Below, piece by piece: positions 34,691 to 43,282 of a stretch of 46,700 nt of DNA. Numbering within the stretch: position 1 is the stretch's first letter; each line of letters starts with the position of its first letter. Under the pieces are notes generated by a model, which saw only the letters and a list, made by a program, of their open reading frames with translations, did not search any database and was not told the DNA's origin. The DNA comes from Spirochaetaceae bacterium. Lineage in GTDB: Bacteria; Spirochaetota; Spirochaetia; SZUA-6; Bin103. A program made the translations under genes and the position numbers. The stretch covers positions 1 through 46,700 of the forward strand of contig JAPOQV010000296.1 in NCBI GenBank assembly GCA_026710565.1, read 5' to 3'.

Positions 34691-36283
34691 ATGGCCGCCG
34701 TGACGGAGCAGGCGTCCCCGTGCACGATCGTGATCTTCGGCGCGTCGGGCGACCTCACCGCGCGCAAGCTGATCCCCGGACTCTACGACCTGTCCCGGCG
34801 CGGACTGCTGCCTGCGCGGTTCGCCGTGCTCGGCGCGGGTCGCACCGGCATGAGCGACGAGCAGTTTCGCCGCCGCATGGCCGAGGGGCTGGCGAACGGC
34901 GCGGGTGACGAGCCGGCGGCGGACCGGGAGCGTTTTCTCGGCGCGCTGCACTACCAGCAGCTCGACACCGGGTCGGCGTCCGAGTACGGGAAGCTCGCCG
35001 AGCGGTTGCACGCGGTAGCGGCCGAGGCCGGCACCGGGGGCAACGTCCTCTACTACCTGGCGACGCCGCCGAACCTTTTCGAGCCGGTCGCGGGCGGGCT
35101 GGCGGGCGCCGGCCTGGCCGAGCAGCGGGACGGCGCGTGGCGGCGTCTCATCGTCGAGAAGCCGTTCGGCTATGACCTGGAGTCGGCCCGCACGCTGAAC
35201 GAGCGGCTGCACACCTGGTTCACGGAGCGGCAGATCTACCGGATCGACCACTACCTGGGGAAGGAGACGGTGCAGAACGTGCTGGTCCTGCGCTTCGCGA
35301 ACGAAGTGTGGGAGCCGCTCTGGAACCGAGCCACGATCGACCGCGTGGAGATCACCGCCGCCGAGCAGGTGGGGGTGGAGGGGCGCGGCGGCTACTACGA
35401 CGGATCGGGCGCGTTGCGCGACATGTTCCAGAACCACCTGCTGCAGGTGGTGGGCATGATCGCCATGGAGCCGCCGGCGCATTTCCGGCCGAGTGCGGTG
35501 CGCAACGAGACCGTCAAGGTGTTCGACTCGCTGCGGCCGATCGCGCCGTCGCGGGTGTCACAGGACGTCGTACGCGGCCAGTACACCGGCTCGCTCACCG
35601 CCGACGGCTCCATGCCGGGCTACCGCGAGGAGCCCGGCGTGCCGGCCGCGTCCCGCACCGAGACCTACGTGGCGCTGCGCTTCCACATCGACAACCGGCG
35701 CTGGGCGGGGGTGCCGTTCCTGGTCCGCACCGGCAAGCGGCTGCCGGCGCGGGTGACCGAGGTCGTCATCCACTTCAAGCAGGTCCCGCACCACCTGTTC
35801 GGCGCGCCGCCGGCGGAGACCGACGGCGCGCCGGACCCGGCCGGCTACGGCGGGCACGCGGTCTCGGCGGCCGCGGCCGATGCCAGCAAGCTGATCATCC
35901 GCATCCAGCCCGACGAGGCGATCCAGCTCCGCTGCAACGTCAAGCTGCCCGGCGCCGGCTTCGACGTGCAGCAGGTGGGGATGCACTTCCGCTACGCCGA
36001 CCTGGCCGACACCTACCTGCCGGACGCCTACGAGCGGCTGCTGCTGGACGGGATCACCGGCGACGCAACGCTGTACGCGCGCGCCGACGCGATCGAGTCC
36101 TGCTGGGAGTTCGTGACCCCGATCCTGAAGGCGTGGCGGGAGCACCCCGGCATCCCCCTGCACGGCTACCCGGCCGGAAGCTGGGGGCCGGCCGCCGCCT
36201 CCAGCCTGTTCCGCCGCCCCGGCTACGGCTGGCGCACCCCGATGCCCTCCCTCAGCGATTCCGGCGGCAACGTCGAGCTGTAG
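34691..36283 (+). CDS. zwf: Glucose-6-phosphate 1-dehydrogenase
   Basis: First enzyme of the oxidative pentose phosphate pathway, converting glucose-6-phosphate to 6-phosphogluconolactone with NADP+ reduction. The 530-residue protein has the dinucleotide motif FGASGDLTARKL (16-27), the substrate loop EKPFGYDLESA, the active-site RIDHYLGKE (184-192, with the catalytic His in the following helix region), GYYDGSGALRDMFQNHLLQ and the C-terminal DAYERLLLDGITGD. A GAGG site precedes the ATG. No pgl or gnd follows; the next genes are toxin-antitoxin-like. Confidence 0.97.
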   Translation: MAAVTEQASPCTIVIFGASGDLTARKLIPGLYDLSRRGLLPARFAVLGAGRTGMSDEQFRRRMAEGLANGAGDEPAADRERFLGALHYQQLDTGSASEYGKLAERLHAVAAEAGTGGNVLYYLATPPNLFEPVAGGLAGAGLAEQRDGAWRRLIVEKPFGYDLESARTLNERLHTWFTERQIYRIDHYLGKETVQNVLVLRFANEVWEPLWNRATIDRVEITAAEQVGVEGRGGYYDGSGALRDMFQNHLLQVVGMIAMEPPAHFRPSAVRNETVKVFDSLRPIAPSRVSQDVVRGQYTGSLTADGSMPGYREEPGVPAASRTETYVALRFHIDNRRWAGVPFLVRTGKRLPARVTEVVIHFKQVPHHLFGAPPAETDGAPDPAGYGGHAVSAAAADASKLIIRIQPDEAIQLRCNVKLPGAGFDVQQVGMHFRYADLADTYLPDAYERLLLDGITGDATLYARADAIESCWEFVTPILKAWREHPGIPLHGYPAGSWGPAAASSLFRRPGYGWRTPMPSLSDSGGNVEL

Positions 36284-36364
36284 GCCGGACGCTGCGCCAC
36301 CGCTGTGGGCTGCCGCGACGCATCGTGGCTTTGTACAGGACAGGAACCTGGTTTACTTCCACCC

Positions 36365-36616
36365 ATGTCGACGACCAGGATCAACATGCAGGAGGCGAAG
36401 ACGCACCTGTCCGCACACATCGCCAAACTGGCCGAAGGCGACCGAATCATCCTGTGTCGGCGCAACCGTCCCGTTGCCGAGATTCGGCCCATTCAGGAGC
36501 CGATGGACCGGGCGCGGCCGGTAGGGCTCGGCAAGGGGCTTGCGGAGGTGCCGGAGTCGTTCTTCGATCCGCTTCCCGACCACGTACTCGAACCCTTCGA
36601 GGCCCGAACGGATTGA
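36365..36616 (+). CDS. Phd/YefM-type antitoxin
   Basis: An 83-residue antitoxin: INMQEAKTHLSAHIAKLAEGDRIILCRRNRPVAEIRPI is the standard Phd/YefM N-terminal DNA-binding fold. A helical acidic tail (EVPESFFDPLPDHVLEPFE) would normally wrap the toxin. It precedes a PIN-type toxin start by 16 bases. TTTACT ends 7 bases before the ATG and there is no Shine-Dalgarno, so it may be leaderless. The partner toxin is truncated, so it is probably an orphan. Confidence 0.85.
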   Translation: MSTTRINMQEAKTHLSAHIAKLAEGDRIILCRRNRPVAEIRPIQEPMDRARPVGLGKGLAEVPESFFDPLPDHVLEPFEARTD

Positions 36617-36632
36617 GTGCCTCCGTCACACA

Positions 36633-36752
36633 ATGAAGCTCCTGCTCGACACGGTCACGTTTCTCTGGCTGGCCGAGGGGGATCCGAAGCTGAGTGATCG
36701 GGCACTACGTCTGATCGTCGATCCCGCGAACGAGGTCGCGTTCCGGGCCTGA
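36633..36752 (+). pseudogene. Truncated PIN-domain (VapC-like) toxin
   Basis: Only 39 residues remain: MKLLLDTVTFLWLAEGDPK then LSDRALRLIVDPANEVAFRA-stop. The start matches Phd-partner PIN toxins (usually LLLDTHTFLW; here His is replaced by Val) up to the NEV segment. The rest of the domain (SAASAWEI... and further catalytic acids) is missing. An unrelated inverted gene fragment follows directly, so this looks like a breakpoint rather than a point nonsense mutation. Confidence 0.75.
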
Positions 36753-36755
36753 GCC

Positions 36756-36822
36756 AACCGGCCACCGACATGAGGAACACGGAATCGAAGTACGCGTCCG
36801 GGACCACGGAGACCTGTTTCAT
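36756..36822 (-). pseudogene. FdrA-like N-terminal fragment
   Basis: On the minus strand an ATG at 36822 starts MKQVSVVPDAYFDSVFLMSV followed by AGW. This resembles the first 23 residues of FdrA-type acyl-CoA synthetase-like proteins (the Y-x-DSV-x-LM motif). After that the frame runs into the antisense of the PIN fragment and loses resemblance. It is taken as a stranded 5' gene end. The similarity is short, so the call is tentative. Confidence 0.4.
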
Positions 36823-36837
36823 GCCGTCCGCTCACGG

Positions 36838-36843
36838 TATATT
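36838..36843 (+). promoter_or_regulatory. -10 element for mntA-hepT
   Basis: TATATT at 36838-36843 is one of the few AT-rich hexamers in the region. It lies 18 bases before the mntA ATG and is followed by a GAGG ribosome-binding site. No clear -35 is seen. Confidence 0.4.
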
Positions 36844-36861
36844 CAACGGACGAGGCTTACC

Positions 36862-37215
36862 ATGGCGGCACGGTTCTCCACCCACGAGCTGGATCGAGCG
36901 TTGACGCGGAAGTGGCGGGAACGGGAACGCGATCGCCGGGCCACGTTGGCGCGTCTGCGCGATTTGCTCGCCACCGCGCCGGTCGCGCTGTCCGATGCCA
37001 CCATCTTCGGTTCCATCGTGCGCCCCGGTGCCTTCCACGATCGGTCGGATGTCGACGTTGCGATCCCGCCCGTTGCGCCCCGCTGCTATTTCGAGCTCAA
37101 GAGCTATCTCGAGGATGGCCTGTGCCGGGAGGTCGACTTGGTCGATCAGGACCGGTGCCACTTCGCTGCCTCCATAGCACGGGACGGTCTGCCATGGACA
37201 AGTCTCGCCACCTAG
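36862..37215 (+). CDS. mntA: MntA-type minimal nucleotidyltransferase antitoxin
   Basis: A 117-residue MNT-domain protein with the motif GS (50-51), nine to eleven residues, then DVD (63-65), plus a further Asp in EVDLVD (about 92). These are the catalytic residues of the pol-beta-like fold. In studied MntA-HepT modules the antitoxin adds AMP units to a Tyr of HepT and so inactivates it. It overlaps the hepT start by 22 bases, which fits tight coupling. The N-terminus has a short extra basic helix (DRALTRKWRERERDRR). Confidence 0.88.
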   Translation: MAARFSTHELDRALTRKWRERERDRRATLARLRDLLATAPVALSDATIFGSIVRPGAFHDRSDVDVAIPPVAPRCYFELKSYLEDGLCREVDLVDQDRCHFAASIARDGLPWTSLAT

Positions 37216-37658
37216 TATTGGCGGCGGAGGTGCGTGCGCAACTCCAGCAGATCGAGCGCATCTACGGTCTCGTCGATGAGCGCGAGGCCATCGGAGGCGT
37301 TGCCGGCATGGAGAGCATGGCGTACCAACTCCACAACCTGTATGGCGCCATCGAGGATCTGTTCAAGGTGGTCGCGAACGCATTCGAGAACCATGTCGCC
37401 CCGGGCGGCGGGTATCACACCGAACTGCTTCGAAGGATGACGATTTCCGTACCGGATGTTCGCCCGCGCGTGATCTCCTCGGAAACGTGCAGGCTGCTTG
37501 ATTCGCTGCGGGGTTTTCGCCACGTGTTCAGGCATGCCTACGCGCGCGAGCTCGACGTCCGCAAGCTGCGCATCGTCCTCGATGACGCGCGGGCGGTACG
37601 CGGACCCTTGGCCAACGATGTGGAGGGATTCCTGGCCTCGGTCGAAGTGACGGAATAG
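37194..37658 (+). CDS. hepT: HepT-like HEPN ribonuclease toxin
   Basis: A 154-residue all-helical HEPN protein. The RX4HXY active-site motif is intact as RHVFRHAY (Arg109, His114, Tyr116); the Tyr is the expected AMPylation target of MntA. Helices MESMAYQLHNLYGAIEDLFKVVANAFE form the usual HEPN core. Unlike its neighbours this pair looks complete, so it is likely a functional toxin-antitoxin module. An upstream extension of the frame to 36912 only overlaps mntA and is discarded in favour of ATG 37194. Confidence 0.88.
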   Translation: MDKSRHLVLAAEVRAQLQQIERIYGLVDEREAIGGVAGMESMAYQLHNLYGAIEDLFKVVANAFENHVAPGGGYHTELLRRMTISVPDVRPRVISSETCRLLDSLRGFRHVFRHAYARELDVRKLRIVLDDARAVRGPLANDVEGFLASVEVTE

Positions 37659-37690
37659 TCGGTGCATCGGCTGACGACCCCACCGCAACG

Positions 37691-40690
37691 ATGAGCCGCC
37701 GTCTCAATCCACTTCCGCAGCTCGTGGCGGACCGCTTGGCGCGCATTCAGGCGAATGTCGACCGCTTGATCTGGGCCCGGCGCGAGCCCCTGGCCGTGCA
37801 CGGGAGTTCCGTGACGGACGGGATGCTCGACGGCGGGCAGGCGGCCTCGCTGGCCTATGCGCCGGTGACTTCGGGCGAGCACTTCGGACCACCGCACGGC
37901 GGCTGGTCGCACCGGTGGTTCCGTATGGAGATCCCTGCGGCACTGGAGGAAGAGCGCGGTCGGCGCTTCCTGCGCTGGAAGTGCCAGGGGGAGACGACCG
38001 CGTTCATCGACGGCGTGCCGTGGGCCGGCCTCGATCCCGGCCATCCGACCTGCCCGCTGCCCGACGCGGCGTCCACCCTCTACCTGGACACCGCCACCTG
38101 GCAGACCGGCATCTGGGCCTCACCGCCCCCGGAGCCGATCGGCCCGTACGGGCTGCGCTTCGACTTCGCCGAGTTGCGCATCCGCGACCTCGCCGCCTGG
38201 GACCTGAAGTGGGATCTGGACGCGCTCCGTCAGCTCGCCGACCTCCTGATCGGGGACGAGGACGCGTCCGTCGACGTGAGCGGCCACGGCTATCGGCCGG
38301 CGTTCGACGACGTCTCGCCGCTGCTGCGCCGGCTCATGCGCGGCATCGACGCATGCTGTGACGCGTGGGTGTCCGGCGGGGTGGACGCGATGCGGACGGC
38401 GACACGGGCGCTGTTCGCCGAGCTGCCCGCCGAGTCCTGGCAGCCGCAGGCGTCGCTCATCGGCCACGCGCACATCGACGTGGTGTGGCTGTGGCCGGAG
38501 TTCGCGACGCGGCACAAGAACGTGCACTCCTTCGCCACCCAGCTCCGCATGCTGGACGCGTACCCGGAGATGATCTTCGCGCACAGCACGCCCGCGGTGT
38601 ACCGGGCGGTCCAGGAGGACGCGCCGGCCCTGATTCCGCAGATCAAGCGCCAGATCGCCGCCGGCCGGTGGGAGCTGATGGGCGGCTTCGAGGTGGAGCC
38701 CGACGTGAACATGCCGGCGGGCGAGGCGCTGGCGCGCAGCGCCGTGTACGGCAACCGCTTCATCGCCGAATTCACCGGTGCGCCGAGCGACGTGTGCTGG
38801 ATTCCCGACGTCTTCGGCTACAGCAACTGCCTGCCGCAGATCCTGCGCCTGGCGGGCATCAGCGCCTTCTACACGACCAAGATCACCTGGTCACAGGTGT
38901 CGCGGTTCCCGTACAGCAGCTTCGTGTGGCGCGGCAGCGACGCCGAGAGCGAGGTCGTCGCCCACCTGGCCACCACCGGCTACAACGGCCAGGTCCGTCT
39001 GGAAGAGAACCGCGGGGCGCTCCGCCGCCACCGTCAGCTCGACGTCCATGACTCGCTGCTGATCGGCACCGGCCTGGGCGACGGCGGCGGCGGACCGAGC
39101 GAGGCGGAGGCCGAGCGCGCGCGCCGCTTCCGGGACCTGGCCGGCTCGCCGCGCCACGCCTGGCGGACCAGCGCTTCCTTCTTCGCGGAGCTTGCGCGGG
39201 TCCGCGACCGCCTGCCGGTCTACCAGGGTGAGCTGTACATGGAAGCGCATCGCGGCGTGCTCACCTCGCAGGCCGAGTACAAGCGGCTCTACCGCGCATG
39301 CGAGGTGGCGCTGCAGACCCACGAGGCGCTGCGCGTGGCCGACGGCGGCGCGCCGCTCGACGAGCAGGCGTGGCTGCGCGTGCTGTTCGGGCAGTTCCAC
39401 GACGCGCTTCCCGGCAGCTCGATCGCCCGCGTGTACGACGACCTGGAGGCGGAGTTCGCCCTCATCCTGTCCCGCGAAGAGGAGGCCACGGCGGCCGAGC
39501 TGGCGAACGGCGGCGAGGCCGTCGCGTTCAACCCGGTGGCCGTCCACCGCCGCGTGTATCTGGCCGAGCGCGACCTGCTCCTGGACCTGCCGCCGCTCGG
39601 CACCGCGCCGCTGGCCGAGGCGCCCGGCAGCCACGGGGCGGTGACGGCTGACCGGACACGCCTGGACAACGGCATCGTGCAGGCGTCGTTCGACGGCGCC
39701 GGCCAACTCGCCGGCCTGACCGTCGACGGCCGGCGCCTGGAGCTCACCGGCGCGGCCGGCCTGCGGCTCGGCCACGACGACCCGCACAACTACGACGCGT
39801 GGGAGATCGACCACTACACGGCCGCCACCATGGCGCCTGTCGCCGATCGCCTGCGTCTCGCCGCCGGGCATACCGGGCGGCGCGGGGTGCTTGCGGGCCG
39901 CGCGTCCATCGGCGACTCCAGCCGGGCGACGGTCCGCTACCTGCTCGATCCCGGCAGCCGCTGGCTGCTGATCGAGGTCGACGTCGACTGGCAGGAGGAG
40001 CACCGGCTGCTCCGCTACCACCTGCCGACCGGCTACCGCGGCCGGACCGCCACCTATGGCGCTCCGTTCGGCTCGATCGAACGCCCGCAGCTTCCCGGCC
40101 GGCCGGAAGACGAGGCGATGTGGGAGGTGGCCGGCAGCCGCTGGGCCGCCGCCCACGACGACGACGGCACCGGCCTGGCGCTCCTGACCGAGGCCAAGTA
40201 CGGGTTCTCCTGTTTCGACGGCGAACTGGGGGTGTCGCTGCTCAAGGCGGCCAGGCACCCGGACCCGGCGGCCGACGTCGGCCGGCACACGATCCGCTTC
40301 GCGGTCGGCCGGCACGAGCCCGCGACGCTCGGCAGCGGCTCCGACGCGGTGCTGTCGACCGCCTGCGCCGCGGACGCGCTCTTCGCCACGGTGCCGACGA
40401 CCGGGTCAGGCGCCGCGCGGCCCTCTCCGTTCGTGCTGGAGGATCCCGGATCGCTGTGCCCGGCCTGGGTCCTGCCGAGCGAGACCGGCAGCGGCTACGT
40501 CCTCCGCCTGCACGCGACGGCCGGCCGGCGCGGCACCGCGAAGCTCCGCCTTGCCCGGCCCGCCGCACAGGTCACGCTGGTGGACTTCCGCGAGCAGGAG
40601 CTCGGCGCGCCACGGCAGGTGGATGACAGGAATTACGCGGTCGACTACGCGCCGTACCAAGTCATCAGCATTCTGGTGCGATCGTCCTGA
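37691..40690 (+). CDS. GH38 alpha-mannosidase
   Basis: A 999-residue glycoside hydrolase family 38 enzyme that removes alpha-mannose residues. The N-terminal domain (about 1-240) is followed by the catalytic barrel with GHAHIDVVWLWP (zinc ligands His261 and Asp263, approximately), HSTPAVYRAVQED, GGFEVEPDVNMPAGEALARS and WIPDVFGYSNCLPQIL (probable nucleophile Asp373). The helical and beta-sandwich C-terminal domains include QFHDALPGSSIARVYDD and DNGIVQASFDGAGQL. There is no signal peptide, so it acts in the cytoplasm on imported glycans. It starts 32 bases after hepT without a Shine-Dalgarno and may share its transcript by chance. Confidence 0.95.
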   Translation: MSRRLNPLPQLVADRLARIQANVDRLIWARREPLAVHGSSVTDGMLDGGQAASLAYAPVTSGEHFGPPHGGWSHRWFRMEIPAALEEERGRRFLRWKCQGETTAFIDGVPWAGLDPGHPTCPLPDAASTLYLDTATWQTGIWASPPPEPIGPYGLRFDFAELRIRDLAAWDLKWDLDALRQLADLLIGDEDASVDVSGHGYRPAFDDVSPLLRRLMRGIDACCDAWVSGGVDAMRTATRALFAELPAESWQPQASLIGHAHIDVVWLWPEFATRHKNVHSFATQLRMLDAYPEMIFAHSTPAVYRAVQEDAPALIPQIKRQIAAGRWELMGGFEVEPDVNMPAGEALARSAVYGNRFIAEFTGAPSDVCWIPDVFGYSNCLPQILRLAGISAFYTTKITWSQVSRFPYSSFVWRGSDAESEVVAHLATTGYNGQVRLEENRGALRRHRQLDVHDSLLIGTGLGDGGGGPSEAEAERARRFRDLAGSPRHAWRTSASFFAELARVRDRLPVYQGELYMEAHRGVLTSQAEYKRLYRACEVALQTHEALRVADGGAPLDEQAWLRVLFGQFHDALPGSSIARVYDDLEAEFALILSREEEATAAELANGGEAVAFNPVAVHRRVYLAERDLLLDLPPLGTAPLAEAPGSHGAVTADRTRLDNGIVQASFDGAGQLAGLTVDGRRLELTGAAGLRLGHDDPHNYDAWEIDHYTAATMAPVADRLRLAAGHTGRRGVLAGRASIGDSSRATVRYLLDPGSRWLLIEVDVDWQEEHRLLRYHLPTGYRGRTATYGAPFGSIERPQLPGRPEDEAMWEVAGSRWAAAHDDDGTGLALLTEAKYGFSCFDGELGVSLLKAARHPDPAADVGRHTIRFAVGRHEPATLGSGSDAVLSTACAADALFATVPTTGSGAARPSPFVLEDPGSLCPAWVLPSETGSGYVLRLHATAGRRGTAKLRLARPAAQVTLVDFREQELGAPRQVDDRNYAVDYAPYQVISILVRSS

Positions 40691-40744
40691 CCTTCGATCA
40701 TCCAACGGTCACGGAATCTGCTCGTAGTGGCAAGGGGCCGAGCT

Positions 40745-40900
40745 TCACCAGCATCCTCGCGAGGACGGTTCGGCCCAGCCGGCTGCCGGTCTCGGACCAG
40801 CGAACAGGCAGTAGACGGCCGCCACCACGCCGCTGCGGTTGCGTACCGTGGCCAGCATGCCGGCGCGCGGGATGTCGTGGGCCGCGGTGGTGTCGCTCAT
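40745..40900 (-). pseudogene. Stranded helicase-type N-terminal fragment
   Basis: In the 244-base gap after the mannosidase, the minus strand carries ATG at 40900 and MSDTTAAHDIPRAGMLATVR then NRSGVVAAV. The TVRNRxGVVAAV stretch recalls the first residues of large SNF2/DEAD-type helicase proteins found in accessory regions. Resemblance ends there and the frame stops at 40745. It is probably the remnant of a deleted defence or repair gene; the similarity is short and remembered rather than searched. Confidence 0.3.
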
Positions 40901-40934
40901 GTGATGAAACGGATGTATCGGGAGCGTACACTAC

Positions 40935-42107
40935 GTGGCTGTCATGGAGGCGCCGCAACGGGTATTTGCGCCCGGTACGGGCGCCGCTCCGCCGGCGCTG
41001 ACCGGGCGCGAGCGCGAGCAGGGGGAGCTGAAGCAGTGCCTGGCGGACCTGCTCGGCGGCGAGGCGCCGCCGCACGACGTGGCGCTGATGGGGCCGCGCG
41101 GCAACGGCAAGACCGTGCTGCTCAACTGGTTCGATCGCGCCTGCCGCGAAGCCGGCCGGATCGACACCGCGCGTCTCTTGCCAAGCCGGATACGGACCGA
41201 GCAGGCCGTGGTCGACGCATTGTTGCCGGTGTCCGTCATCAGGAAGATCCTGCCCAGGAAACTCGGCGTGGCGGGTGTCGGGCAAGCCGAATGGGCGGGG
41301 CGGGAACCGTCCGCGCAGGATCTGACGGACCGGTTGACGGTCCGGTGCCGCAGAAAACCCGTTGTCGTCCTGGTCGACGAAGCGCACACGCTCGCGCGTG
41401 ACGTCGGCCAACTGCTGCTCAACGTCAGCCAGGAGGTCCGCGCCAACGCCCCGTTGTTGCTGCTGCTGGCCGGCACTCCGGGCTTGCCGGCGCATCTCGG
41501 CACCATGAACGCATCCGTCTGGAGCCGCCTCGGCGAGGGGCGCCTGGGCATCGGCCTGCTGAGCGAGGCGGCCACGCGCACCGCTCTTGTCGAGCCGCTG
41601 GCGGCTCATGGCGTGAGCATCGACCCCGGTGCCCTCGACACGGTCGTCGAGCACAGCCAGCGCTATCCGTACTTCATCCAGCTCTGGGGCGCAGCGCTTT
41701 GGAAGCAGCGCTTGGCCAGCGGCGCGACCCGCCTTACTGCCGCCCATCTGGACGCCGCGCGGCCCGACGTGATGGCGCGGGTCACCGACTACTATCAGGA
41801 CCGTTATCGGGAGCTGGAGGCGCGCGGCCTGCTACCGGCGGCCGTCGCCGTGGCTCCGCTGTTCGAGATCGGCGACGCCACTGCAAGCGACCACGATCTC
41901 GACGCCGCCCTCGCCGCGACCGGCGACGACGCCGCCGGCCGGCTGGCGGCGCGCGAGGAGTTGCACCGGCTGGGCTACCTCTGGAGTCCGCCGGGCCAAC
42001 TGCCGCCGGTCGTCTGGATCGCCGGCATCCCGTCGCTGACGACGTACGTACGCGACCACGCCCCGCCGCGCCATGAGGATGCGAACGCCGAATCCGGCAG
42101 CCATTGA
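40935..42107 (+). CDS. Stand-alone AAA+ ATPase
   Basis: A 390-residue ORC/Cdc6-like AAA+ ATPase: LTGREREQGELKQCL before Walker A GPRGNGKT (53-60), Walker B VVVLVDEAH (143-151), sensor-1-like LLLLAGTPGLP, and a C-terminal winged-helix-like region (about 290-380). Proteins of this type occur alone or with nucleases in accessory islands; its function here is unknown. The start is either GTG 40935 or ATG 40944. TACACT ends 11 bases before the latter and there is no Shine-Dalgarno, which favours a leaderless ATG start. It is convergent with the nuclease-EVE gene, 36 bases apart. Confidence 0.85.
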   Translation: MAVMEAPQRVFAPGTGAAPPALTGREREQGELKQCLADLLGGEAPPHDVALMGPRGNGKTVLLNWFDRACREAGRIDTARLLPSRIRTEQAVVDALLPVSVIRKILPRKLGVAGVGQAEWAGREPSAQDLTDRLTVRCRRKPVVVLVDEAHTLARDVGQLLLNVSQEVRANAPLLLLLAGTPGLPAHLGTMNASVWSRLGEGRLGIGLLSEAATRTALVEPLAAHGVSIDPGALDTVVEHSQRYPYFIQLWGAALWKQRLASGATRLTAAHLDAARPDVMARVTDYYQDRYRELEARGLLPAAVAVAPLFEIGDATASDHDLDAALAATGDDAAGRLAAREELHRLGYLWSPPGQLPPVVWIAGIPSLTTYVRDHAPPRHEDANAESGSH

Positions 42108-42143
42108 CGGTTCGGCACGACTGCCGGCCGGCCCACGGCGCCG

Positions 42144-43238
42144 TTACGCCGGCTCGTTCCCTGAGCTGTCTCCCCCTTGACTCCATCCGGGAAACGCCGC
42201 CTTCAGGCGCTCGACGGTGTGTTGCCATTTCGCGGATGTTGGCCGGCACACCGTGTTCTGATTGCCGAACAATCCGGTCTCGCTGACCGCCTTGGACTCC
42301 GGCTTGGTGTCGAGCCACTCGACCCGCACGACGTATTCGGCCGTGTCGGGATCCGCTGCGCAACTGCGGTACCTTTCGGCGTCGGCGATCGTATCCAGTG
42401 CCGGTCGCCGGCCTCCATCGGTGTCGATTTCGAACTCGGTCATGGGACGACGTGATTCGGTGACCCGCCCGACGCCGACGTAGCCCTTGCGCGGGATGTT
42501 GACCCAGATTCGATCTCCGGGAGCAAGCATCTCCAGAGTTCCGCTGTAGAACCGGCCGCCTCCTCCGCAGATGAACCCGTACCGGCGCGCGTCGTTCCAT
42601 GATCGGCCGTCTCCATACGACACGTAGTACTCGCCGTTCCAGGTCGGTTTCAAAACGGGCACGGCAACCGGAGTCTCGCTCGGGTCCACCAGCCACGCCC
42701 GGCTGAGCAGTTTCTCGCCCCCGTGCTCGAACACCTGGAAGCAGAGAACGTTGATGGCGATGCCGGCGTCGCTCAGGTACTCGGCGATGCGTTCCGTGGA
42801 GTCGTCCAGCTCGGCGGCCACGATGACGATCTGGTGGGACTGGTTCCACTCGTGTTCTTCCAGTTCGGCATGGAACCGCTCCTGAAATGCCGTGGTCAGA
42901 TCGCTCCCGTCGCCGAACCCAGCATAGAGGGCGCTGATCTCGGTGATCTCAAGGTCCTTCACCCAGGAGGCATAGTCGAGCGCCTGTGCCAAGGCGTCCC
43001 GCGGCGTGCGGCCCCTCTTGATCTCGATCAGCACGAGAGACCCGTCCGGAGCCACGGCCAGCATGTCGACGATGCCGCCGAACGACGTCTCTACCTGACG
43101 CGCGATCGGCATCCAGTCGCTCGACAGGATTTCCGGCTGCTCGACGATCATGTCTTCGAGTTGCTTCTCGCCGAGCTGGCTCCCGGGCAAGCGTTCAGGG
43201 TGCTGTCCGACTCGCCAAAGGGCATGGTGGATTGGCAT
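42144..43238 (-). CDS. PD-(D/E)XK nuclease fused to an EVE/PUA-like domain
   Basis: A 364-residue protein. Residues about 20-110 form a NucS/RecB-like nuclease core with D58 in GGIVDML, E72-x-K74 in VLIEIK and Q86 in QALDYA, a complete D-ExK set. A linker with NQSHQIVIVAAELDDSTERI follows. The C-terminal part (about 205-300) has SYGDGRSWNDARRYGFICGGG and GDRIWVNIPRKGYVGVGRV, the style of EVE/PUA-like folds that can read modified bases. AAGGAGA precedes the ATG. It lies 44 bases downstream of the AlbA_2 gene on the same strand. A role in restriction of modified foreign DNA is an inference. Confidence 0.82.
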   Translation of the reverse strand: MPIHHALWRVGQHPERLPGSQLGEKQLEDMIVEQPEILSSDWMPIARQVETSFGGIVDMLAVAPDGSLVLIEIKRGRTPRDALAQALDYASWVKDLEITEISALYAGFGDGSDLTTAFQERFHAELEEHEWNQSHQIVIVAAELDDSTERIAEYLSDAGIAINVLCFQVFEHGGEKLLSRAWLVDPSETPVAVPVLKPTWNGEYYVSYGDGRSWNDARRYGFICGGGGRFYSGTLEMLAPGDRIWVNIPRKGYVGVGRVTESRRPMTEFEIDTDGGRRPALDTIADAERYRSCAADPDTAEYVVRVEWLDTKPESKAVSETGLFGNQNTVCRPTSAKWQHTVERLKAAFPGWSQGGDSSGNEPA

Positions 43239-43282
43239 GGCTCTCGTTCTCCTTGTGGACCGCCTCTCAGGTTACTCCGGCG

